Part shown: piece by piece, positions 13,001 to 22,662 of the stretch | Layout: every line of letters begins with the position of its first letter | How positions within the stretch are numbered: the stretch's first letter is position 1 | Source: Conoideocrella luteorostrata | Lineage: Eukaryota; Ascomycota; Sordariomycetes; Hypocreales; Clavicipitaceae | Length of the DNA stretch: 64,000 bases | Assembly (NCBI GenBank): GCA_032433595.1 | Contig: JASWJB010000037.1 | Location: 1-64,000, forward strand | Direction of reading: 5' to 3' | Made by a program: the position numbers and the translations under genes | The notes under the pieces: generated by a model | Told to the model about the DNA's origin: nothing | Database searches by the model: none | The model's input: the letters and a program-made list of their open reading frames with translations, nothing else

Positions 13001-16000
13001 TCTGTCCCCTCCTTGCGCCCCGCTTGCTTGGTAGATGAGATGGCTGCATCTGCAAGCCGTGCATGGTTGACACTGACCTGCACACTGACTGGCGCCGAGC
13101 ACGAGCACGAGCCGACAGACACTCCCGACTTGCCATGCCCATGGCGTGGTCTAGTTACAGAGAACGGACCATGTGTGAATTGTGCCATGATTGGGTGATG
13201 CATGGTTGGGGCCAAGCACTGGCTCTGAGGATCAGAGCAGCCAAGGAAGACTCCGTCGCAACGACAGTTGCTTGGCTTGTGCAGCCATCACTGGAGGTGG
13301 TCGGAGTCGGCAGCTTTCCGCTGTGTGATGGGATGGCCGATGTGATGGCAGAGTGACGACTACTAGTAGACGTCGTGATAGTAATTACGAGCATGACACA
13401 TCATCACTTTTGGTATTATCTCGGGGCGGCGGGAGTGGGCAGAGGAGCTGCAGCAGCACGGACGACCATTTAGCCTCATGCTACGGAGTAGCGCCATCGC
13501 AGTCATCTTGAATGTGAGTTGCCATCTGGCCTCGGCGATGATGCTGAGATGGTCCAGTGATGTACTCCGTACGTAGCTTGGTGTTGGTGTCGGTATTTGG
13601 GTTGAATTGGCTCAAAGTCAGTTTTGCTGACCAACACCCTGTGGATCGACGTAGGTTCCCACAGTACGGAGTACAACGCAGCGCATCGCAGAGTTTGATA
13701 TCCCTCGTTTGGCCGCTGCCCTGCCTCGATTATCTTGTCTCGTCCATCTGAACTCTTCTTATCTTTGGGGGCTAATACGCAAGCACATGTAGAGGAGGTG
13801 CTTTCGGACAAGTGTCCAATGCTTTTGACCTGTGACTTGCGCCATTAACTTCATTGGATGCATCCTATGTCGCTTCTCCCAACATCCTTCATGTTCACAG
13901 GATTCCTGAGTTACGGTCTGGACCTTGACAGCTCAGCTCGGATCAGTCAGCAGGCTGTTATCAGCATCACCGCCACACATGCCAACCATGTGGCCCTTGA
14001 CAAATTTCATCCCTTCGACTTAGTGCTTCTCCGTGCTGCGTCTAGGACGTCTACCGTGCCTGACCCCCCAATCCTATCCTATTAGCGCCCAGAAGAGGTG
14101 GTTTTACATGGCTAGGTCGCATATGCAAGGCTCTTGCTGCTGACCGCATAAGTCTTTTATTTTGCTGGCTGTAAGCCCTAGAATCGTGATGGCACGGGAT
14201 GTTATGGTGGTGCGGCAGCAATCGCTCCCGCCCCCGTCCCATCTTACGTGCTGCACATCCCGCGAGCTCTCACCGATGCTTCAATGTTCATCTGACGGCT
14301 TTGGTCTACTGGTCCGTTGTATGCGAGCACTCTACCACGTACGGGGTGGAATGCTGCATAAAGGAGTCCGGAGATGTGTCTCGTAAGAGGATGGCTTAAG
14401 AAACACTACCATCTTAGGCACATACGTCTGGGACAGTTACATTGTGCTAACACACCGCGTGCCGTACTGCTGCGTATATTTTCATAGGACCCATGACTTA
14501 CACGGAGATGTCGCAACAATAAGCAGCCGCCCACTCTTCCTCTTTCGGATATTTATGCTTCCCGGTACGACTCTTTCTCGGCTGATGGTATCATCATGGC
14601 ATGCAAACACATGCATGGATAGTTGTATACTACAACACAGCGGCACCGAGTAGTATTATCTTATAACAGGGCTGAGTCTTTGCCTTGCCGCTTGGTCCTG
14701 GGCCCCCCCTCATCTTGGTCTCCGTATCATGCATATGCACTGCTGCAGTGAGATGCTACTGGAGATGCAACCACAAGGAACCGGGCATTTTAATTCACAG
14801 GTTAACAGATACCCACTCGCGCCCAGCTCACACGCCTGGCTGCTCATCACAAGTGAAGCTGTCTCATGTTTTCTCTCACCGCTCCCCATGTTCCCATGGC
14901 GGCGGCGGCAGTGGCGGCGTGGGCAACCTGCTGTGATCAGGGACGCCCTCGTTTTCGCCGCATTGCAGAGCCCAATCCTGCGCGAGTGAGATAACCCACA
15001 AGCCGTGATACCGTGGCAGGCAATCCGTCAAGCTATTTTCTTACAGCCAAATCCGAACGTTGTTGCAACCGCGCAGGCGCCAGTTCCGCAGCCCACATGT
15101 CGTAATGGTACTGTAAAGAAGACAGAAGTGGTACGCGAGGGCCGTGCTCTCAGACAATGTGCATATTGTCCCATGCATTTTCTTGATTCATATCTCCATC
15201 GACAGATCAGCCATGTCTGTCGAGCATCCGTGCGGCCCCTATGCTGGCATGAAGCAACTTCAAGCGAGCCCATGATCTGACGGTGATGCCACATTGGCTG
15301 TCAGCCAATTGTCCCCTGTTCGGTGGCAAGGTTAACTAGTATGGAGTCCTGCATACAATAATTAGCCCGGTTGTTTCCTCATTGAGATGGGAGAGAGTTT
15401 TGTAGAATGCGAGGGTGAGATGGGATGGCAGGCAATTGAGGCGAATGGCCTGGCGCAACTGCCGTCTCTGTGGCTTGCATTCGATCTGCGCGTATCTTGG
15501 GTGGTCCGTGTGCTCCCGTCACATTTTCTAACGGTCTGGAAGCACATGTTTCTTTTTATTCCCCCGAATATACAATACGGAGTACAATACGAAGTGCATA
15601 CAATGCGGAGTAGTGTATTGCTTCTTTTTCCTTGTTTTGCTTTTTGTGTGTGCGTGTGTGTGAGTGTGTTTGTGTGTGATTGAGCCGAAGAGCCTGGAGA
15701 CAAATGGCCTGTTGGTGTTTCACGACAGCTATTGTAGATTATCGTGCATTTCCCCGATGGCATTCTCCAGAGCACGTATGTATGTACTCCATACATGCGG
15801 AAGACTACCTAGTGGAAGCACTTCGGGTTTTTTTGCTTCTGCCTTCACCGCCAGATGGGAGAGCGACAGAGCGAGTACGTGACATGCATGGCTGTGTCTC
15901 CTTGCATTGCAGAAAATGGAAGGACTTTTGTGTGACTTTTTTTTCTTTTTTCTCTTCTGCTGCGATTTCGACGAAGACCTTCAGTATTGAGATTGCTCGT

Positions 16001-16190
16001 GATCTGCGTGCGAGTGCAAGTCAACTGTGGCGGTGTCGGGATGACGCACAGATCGTTAACTGGTTGACTAACTAGTGCCAAATTGTACTCCGTACGCTGT
16101 ACATGTGGTTGCGACTCGTACTCCGTACAGTCCTGCCTGGCGCCTGGTTATGCCTTGTCTGCGGTTTTTTTGCCATAAGCTGGCACACTA

Positions 16191-16713
16191 CTTTTCACTG
16201 CAATTTCAACACCCGCCGACGCATTGGTTATCATCATACGGAGTACTGTGATGAGAACTGATCCCGCCCGGCATGCAAGCGATTGACGGAGTAATTGAGC
16301 CATAGCCCGGATCAGTAGCTGGATAATAGAATGTATGCTTCTACGCCTAAAACACGTTATTTCTTCGAGGACGAAAAAAAAAGCCCCTGTAGAACACTTA
16401 ACTATCTATCTAATAATTTAATTCTGATCGAATCCGACAGCAAATGCGATAGTTGTTGTGATGGCGAATTGAATTACATTGGGTTCTGGGCGCGATGGAT
16501 CAACTAAATTCGTAAGCACGGGCATGGAAATGGAGTCGGCCTTTGCCTGTCTTCACAGTAATTTCAACAACTGTTGACGCATTCTTAGCCTGTGGTGCAA
16601 ACTGATACCCGGCCGCGAGACGGGCGAGGTGGAAGGGGTTCAATGAGGCTCTTTCACTGCACTTTCAACTCCCGTCGACGCACTATCAGCCTCTGGCGGA
16701 AACTGATCCCAAC
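16191..16713. repeat. Three imperfect copies of a ~65-bp unit
   Basis: Copies lie near 16191-16268, 16551-16613 and 16650-16713. Each runs from a TTCACTGCAATTTCAAC-like start through a GACGCATT or GACGCACT core to an AACTGATCCC-like end. The first copy is lengthened by a TACGGAGTACT motif inserted between core and end. I see no open frame or element ends, so the unit is of unknown origin. Confidence 0.6.
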
Positions 16714-17371
16714 CAGCCTTGTTGCCATCGTACATGCCTTGACACCTGTTCACGACGTAGCTCTAAAAGGCGCAGTTAGATGTGGGTAGTATCACAAGGA
16801 CGACGGTGCCACTGCATCGGGCGGCCATCCCGCAATGCCACCCTACCAACTACAGTAACTAATGGGCACCTTTTTTAGGTGATGCTACTTGTTTCCCGCT
16901 CCTAGATGGCCACATGACAGGAGCAATCTCGCCAGATGAGTCCAAAAATGTGACGGGGACAACGCATCAACGGCGCATTTTTGCGACCTCCGCCACAGCT
17001 GCCTCTGCCGCTGGGGGTGGTGTGATCCGGCTAGTCGTTGTGCGGCTTATAGTTTTTCGAACCACTGTTGCCGTAAATAACTGAAAAGACAAAAAGAGAA
17101 ATTGGTACAAAAATGACACCAGAACATACAACAGCCGGTGTTCGCTGGTCGCCACCGACCCAACCGCTATTCTGCCCCCTTCCAGCTTGTCAATGAGAGA
17201 GCGGACGGGTCCCGCCGAGCCAGGATGCATACACGTGACCCCAGCGATTCGCTGGCTAAACCTCGTGTTTGCGCACACATGATAGTGTATGAAGCAAGTT
17301 TAGGTGCAATACAAAGAGTCGCTATACGTTCTTAGTTAGCTACGTGCAAAAATCTAACACAGATAGGCAAC

Positions 17372-17889
17372 TGTTGGCAAGAATTTAAAACGTGGGTATT
17401 CTAAATTAATAAGACTTAAACTTACTTTACTAATAATATATATAAAGTATACGGAGTAGAGTAATAGCATTAACCTTTATTAGCAGTCGCTCTCCCTGTC
17501 ACAGATTTGTAACAAAATTCCAACACCGGGTTCCTCAATTAGTCTATATCACCTAACTTAACTAACCTTACAAATACTCTCCACTGAACATATTTATATA
17601 GGCTTTATTAATTATTATAGAAAATAAATTATTTGTATTTTTGAGACTATTAGCGTTCCGAACAGAATTGCCTAGTTGCAGAGAGTCGCTCACGTGACAG
17701 AACTCTCCCATATAAGTGAGGTTTCAACACAAGTAGTAGATGAATTCAACAATATCTTACATCTCGGAATCGTATTATTGTGATGTATTCTATGTTCATC
17801 CGTGCCTTTATGACCTTCTATTACATATCCTAATTCGACAACACACGTGTACAATCTAGCATCCCACTAGACGAACCCAGCACGTAACA
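17372..17889. mobile_element. Possible degenerate LTR remnant
   Basis: An AT-rich block of about 520 bases opens TGTTGG and closes GTAACA, and contains a CACGTG box followed by a CATATAAG TATA-like signal near 17709. These are the layout features of an ascomycete LTR. There is no matching target-site duplication (GCAAC before, ATTAG after) and no internal retroelement coding region next to it, so this is a weak call. Confidence 0.25.
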
Positions 17890-18171
17890 ATTAGCCAGTA
17901 AATATAAATTAGTTTTCCTATTTTATTAGCAACTTTATGAGCGTTTTTTCACATAAGTTTTTCTACAATTACGTGATCTGTGAAGAGAATGTCGACAATC
18001 AGTAGGCGAACAGACCAGCCATCAGGGACAATGAAGGCCATCAGCTTTGTCTCCTCTCAACACCCTTCGACCCGATGGAGACTGACCTTCGCCTGTTTTT
18101 GCTGCCTTGCAATATCAACATGTGGTTGCCATCCATGACACAAAATAGGCAATAGCAAAAGAAATCTCTTA

Positions 18172-18961
18172 TTAGTACGGCATCTCTGGCGGACGACGAT
18201 AAAAGCTGGGCCAAAAGTTGCCGTTGATGTCCGTCCAGGATTGCTTCATCCAGCCCACATCCTCTTGTCTAACGCCCTCAATTGGCTGATAAATCTCCTC
18301 CGCCGACCATCGTCCCTGGACGCCAGTTCACATCAATTAACTTAACCCATCCTCGTTGCTCATCCGGCACGTTCACTTCCGACTCTGAGGGTTCCCTGAT
18401 GATAGAAGCGAGCGCCTCCTCGTCGACCTGGATGGCGAATCTGTACCGACGCGATAAGCCAGGCTTGACAGTCGGGGTTCCAGGACTGTAGCCTTGTTGC
18501 TGCTGCTCGGCCGCAAAATTGTCAGCAACCCATTGCCGGAAATGCCCCCGTACAGCATGTGAAACCGCGCCATTGAAGCGGCTTCCATCGTCTGCAATGG
18601 GCTGAGCTTTACTTTCCAAGACATCCAAGTCATTGTAAAACTCAAAACAGTCCCTGGTCCTTGTGTCCAAGTCAGCGAGAAACCGGGCTCAGTGATCATC
18701 ATCGGAGTATATCGTGCGGTATATGACGGCCCCACGTGCAGTGGCCATCTCTCGGCATATTGTCCTCAATGATGTCTGCCGTGTTGAGGCGCCATGACGA
18801 GGCAGGGGTTTGCTGCGATGGGGACGAAGGTCTGCGTGTGCCATTCGCGCGCGCCTGTATAAATTGTGCCAGATCCCTGAGCAGCGACTGATTCGGGACA
18901 CTTTCTGTTCAAAGAATTGGAGGTTTTGTTGGCAGAGCGGCGAAGCGTGGCTATAGGGCAC
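18172..18961 (-). pseudogene. Broken gene of unidentified fungal family
   Basis: Three protein-like blocks lie in order on the minus strand but not in one frame. The first (about 18920-18715) reads through a segment with LLRDLAQFIQAR and NTADIIEDNMPRDG. It shifts frame to a block with ARFLADLDTRTRDCFEFYND and ESEVNVPDEQRGWVKLIDVN (18688 to about 18320), with a TGA at 18689-18691 just upstream in that frame. A second shift near 18310-18330 leads to WSAEEIYQPIEG and a terminal WPSFYRRPPEMPY followed by TAA at 18172. No donor and acceptor pair would remove either break. I read this as one decayed gene. I do not recognise the family. Confidence 0.6.
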
Positions 18962-20038
18962 TAGAGGAGCATCTTGACACCGCTGTTGGCAGCCCCCCCA
19001 TTTTAGAGCCTGGCGTGTAGACTATGGTGAACTGCTGTAATCCTCCTACACTAAATCTTGGTTCTTTGTCCTCCACAAAAGGACACCTCATTCTCTAAAA
19101 ATGGACGTATACGCCTCTATATCTGGAGATGTTGAAGCCCTAAAGGAGAGCTTGACGGGATCACGAATTCTCTGGTAGGTATAGTCGTATGTGATGATAG
19201 AGCTCGTGAATTTGTTTATAACGGACAGAAATAGGAAATAATAGGGAACATCTAAGAGACAGCCACTAGATTACTGGATGTAGTACTACACATGTGGCCC
19301 TTTAAATTATGTATTTTAAACGAAGTACCTCCTATAAACTCTAGTTCATTCAACTGAGCATAACAACATCACTGTGTACAAGCGCGTCCGCTACGTAGGC
19401 CACGATTCAAGGGGAGCTCGCTTGTATACCGCTAGAATCTCCCACACTAAGATTGTAGGAAGCAAAGGGCTTCGGGTGACGAGGGTATCGATACCGGAAG
19501 GTGAAGCAAAACAATGTGCAAAAACAATTCAATTCATTAGGTCTGTCTAAAAGAGAAGAGAGGAAGAAGAAGAGGAGTATCTATGCCCGCGCCGTGTATA
19601 AGAGGCGCGCCAGGGTGACCACGTGACGTGACCACATGCCTGCCCGCGTGCCTTGACGAGATATTCCAACAAAGATGTAGGGTGAAAAGCTTTAGTTCTT
19701 GAATAAACGCCTGTATCACCTCTATCTAGCTACCATCTCTATTATTGTGAATTTTGCCTATTACAACTTCTAAATAGAGTAAGCATCGGTGGCCTCGGAC
19801 GATGCATGACACTGATCAAAACCATGGCATCTACGGAAGTGAACAGACGAACCGTTGTTGTTGAGTTTTGAACATCATGGAAAGAAATTGTATCTCGCAT
19901 ACTATCAAATATCTATCAAATTGATCAAATGAAACGCCCTAAGTTTGAGTAGTTTGTATGGGCTAAACCACATACACAATAAATTATATCCTCCAATACC
20001 CAAACCTCTCGCGCCCATGATCTAGGACGCTCCTTCCT
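18962..20038. other. Gene-free spacer
   Basis: No supported gene. The interval is AT-rich in part and contains the possible LTR remnant at 19515-19765. Confidence 0.5.
19515..19765. mobile_element. Possible Copia-type LTR remnant
   Basis: The block opens TGTGCAAAAACAATTC, contains paired CACGTGACGTGACCAC boxes, and ends in a pyrimidine- and AT-rich segment resembling the close of fungal Copia LTRs (GTGAATTTTGCCTATTACA). No target-site duplication or internal coding region was found. The identification rests on resemblance and is weak. Confidence 0.3.
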
Positions 20039-21314
20039 TCACCGGCTCTGGTGCAGGTTTTCAAAGTCAATTTTCATCTTTGACCTCTTCCCTTCAGCCT
20101 CCATGAGATTATTTTCCACTGCATATCGCTTTTTATCCAGATTTTTCAAGTCCTTAAGTGCTTGCTTCCGTTTTGACCTCGTCTCAGGAGAATGTTTACC
20201 CTTGCGCAGACTCGTTAAGAGGCTCTCTTTGCGAGTCCGTTGGTCGTTAATAGTCGTTATGGTGTTCATAGCGTTCTTTATCTTTTCCTCGATTTTATGG
20301 AACTCATGAAGAATAGTTAACTTATCTTCAAACTTGGGGTCTGGGCAATTGACGTTGCGTATCCGGAAGTACACCTCCAAGAGCTTAGTTGGTTCTTCAT
20401 GAGAGTCAGCCTCTCTCTCCTGTGCTCCTCCGGTAGTGACGATAACAGATGCGTTCTCCGAATATGTTTCGTCCTCGATAGTTATCGGGGTATCCGGCTC
20501 ATATGTGGACGAGTCTGAAGGGGCAGGACATGCGGCTCCATCATTCGGATAACCGCTAACAGCGTTGCTATTCTCAGAACTATTACGTGAAGGTCCCCTG
20601 TTCATTGCGTAGCTTTCTTGGGCATCACAACCACGAGAAGAGTCGCCATATTGGTCATCCTCACTAACGCCGTCACTAGCGGACCAGTTGACTTCCTGTT
20701 CATGCTCGTGGCTCTGGATCTCGCTTGTACTTTCCGGCACTGCGCAAATTAGCCCGAGTAAAATGTCAAAATTGTCTTGAGATTGACGAACTGCACTGTT
20801 GAAAGTCGGCTGGCATAAACTCTTTTGTTTTCTTCCCGCTTTTGAGGCGCTTGGACCGGTTTTGCTTTACCTCTCGGTAAAGCTGTTCAAATTCCAGGTC
20901 TGGGCGTGCTGCGGTAATTTTGTTTAAAGTCCGAGCCCTTTTTTGCTCCATGCGGCCGAAAAATAGGAGAAACTTCCAAGGCTCTACGCCAAAACCCTTC
21001 GAGACACTAGCACCATATGATCGGAGCTCTCCGAGGTTTTCGAGGTATCCCAGCGTGAGGGCCCCAGCCATTTGCTCGTGGTCAAGATTATCTAGAGCCC
21101 AGTAAGGAAATTCTTGGAGCCTATCGCCACTACAAAGACAGGCTTCGTGTGCTCGGCGTAGCTCTTGCCAAACTTCCCTAATACGCGGTTGTGAGCCTTT
21201 GGTCAAGCTCAAGGACAAAAAGGTTTGCTTTGACTCTTCCAGTCTGTGAGTCGGATTTGCAGCTTTTGCTTCGTTGTAGGTCCGCAGACGTCTTCTGCTA
21301 GTATTGGGAGGCAT
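20039..21314 (-). CDS. Hypothetical protein, acidic centre and coiled-coil C-terminus
   Basis: I do not recognise this protein. The best model is two exons, 21314-20792 and 20739-20039, giving 407 residues. The 52-base intron starts GTTCGT, has a CTAAT branch site and ends GCAG; it joins the two long frames exactly in phase, creating an ATG at the junction. The N-terminal part (about 1-174) is basic and helical, with motifs such as LRRAHEACLCSGDRLQEFPY and a lysine-rich end. The middle (about 180-290) is Ser/Glu/Asp-rich and probably disordered. The last 120 residues are Lys/Glu-rich heptad-like sequence, probably coiled coil. No signal peptide or membrane segment is seen. It lies between a pseudogene and the HET gene. 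Confidence 0.6.
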
Positions 21315-22662
21315 TTTTCAGCGCATGTGAACAAGTGATTTTAGCGAAACTCGCGGAGATTTTAGCTCGAAGGGAAAGTAAAAGTGGTTAAATTATTTGA
21401 GTAAGGAAACGACAGTGTCAGGAACTTTTCCAAACATGTGTTTATACAGAAAAGAAGTGCTTACTTACTGGATGAGAAAAAAGTCGCGCTGTGACTTAAC
21501 AGGGGACAGCCTAATTTCGCGTTACCAGGCTATCGCCCGCCTACTTAGTTCTCGTTGTACGGAGTACAATACGCCCCATTGTCTAGTTGAAAAGACAATG
21601 AGACATAATATGTGATTCGCACAGTTACCCTGAGCTTTTAAGACATTAAATCACGTTCCGGCCCGCAGAGAATGTGCCAGGGGTCGACATGGGATGGAAA
21701 ATATCGACAAGGATAGCATTATTCGCCACGGTCTCTTTGAGGATAAAGGGGCTCTGGAGGTCACATATCCTTCTTTCATCTGCTACATTACTTATAATAA
21801 CCGAAATAAGGAGGCTTGGCTGAAGTAGAAAATCTTACCCAAAAACAACCCACCCAAAACAACTAAATATAGCAGCTATAATGATCCGTCCCCACAATTT
21901 AAACGGCTACATCCTGCATCCCACACACCCGCACGTAATTTGTATGAGTGGCACATTAAATTCGCATCTTCCGTTTTTTTCGCGGCATTATGAGGGATGC
22001 TCCTACAAGCTTCCTCGCACGCTCGGCCGCTGCAGTTATAGCGCCTAAGCCGTTAAAGTTATAGCGACTAGCCCGCTGCAGTTATAGTTCCCGGCCAGCT
22101 ACAGTTATCGCGCCTAGCCCTAAGAATTATAGCGCCTAGCTCGCTAGAATTATAGTGCTTATAGGCCTCTCGTCAGATAATTCTGACGTTATTGACGAGA
22201 TTTTGGTTGCAGCGCCTCATTTACAATAGCTAATCGCGTGAACAGATTAACTAGATAGCCCGTTTAATGTGTGCATAATTAAAGAAAACACCAGAAATCG
22301 CGTTTTTGGGCGAATCAGCCGTGGCTCGGTCGCAGAATACAAAGAATTCAAAGTTAAGCACTCTGTACTCGGTAAAAAGACAGGATTTCTTGTGAGTAAG
22401 GGGTAATGTGCCGTGACTTTGATGTAATTTACGACTGGGGGTGTGGGAATCAATCTCTCCACCCGTTGCACCATGTTATTCACATTGGGCATCGACATGA
22501 GTAGTTCACTTAGGCACTACTCTCGCGAGCAACTACAGCCTTCGCTATTGTATACGGCTTCTATTATCCCGTCCGTACTTCCAAGTATATATGCCCTTCC
22601 TGCGCTGCGTGTATTACCATTTTGAATACACCAATAGAGCACACCAGCTGTAATGCGAAAAC
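21315..22662. other. Spacer upstream of the HET-domain gene
   Basis: No supported gene. It carries one TACGGAGTAC motif near 21558 and the 23-bp tandem array at 22026-22162. The final 100 bases form the likely promoter and leader of the HET-domain gene. Confidence 0.5.
22026..22162. repeat. Degenerate 23-bp tandem repeat, six copies
   Basis: Six head-to-tail units of 22-23 bases share the core GCCGCTGCAGTTATAGCGCC with substitutions (for example AGTTATAGCGACTA and GAATTATAGCGCCTA). The later units change CAGTTATAG to AGAATTATAG. The array ends about 500 bases before the HET gene start. Confidence 0.8.

Larger units (their letters stand above)
10054..18171. other. Gene-free stretch after the kinase gene
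   Basis: No convincing gene is visible. The first few hundred bases are probably the kinase 3' untranslated region; T-rich tracts occur near 10525 and 10697. Scattered open frames at 12.3-13.3 kb overlap on both strands and show no family. The stretch holds about a dozen TACGGAGTAC-type motifs, a three-copy repeat at 16191-16713, and from about 17.37 kb an AT-rich block that may be an LTR remnant. Confidence 0.55.

Noticed and set aside
12363..13215. Overlapping 199- and 186-codon minus-strand frames
   Set aside because: Ser/His/Thr-rich low-complexity translation in two phases at once, with competing plus-strand frames and no splice logic.
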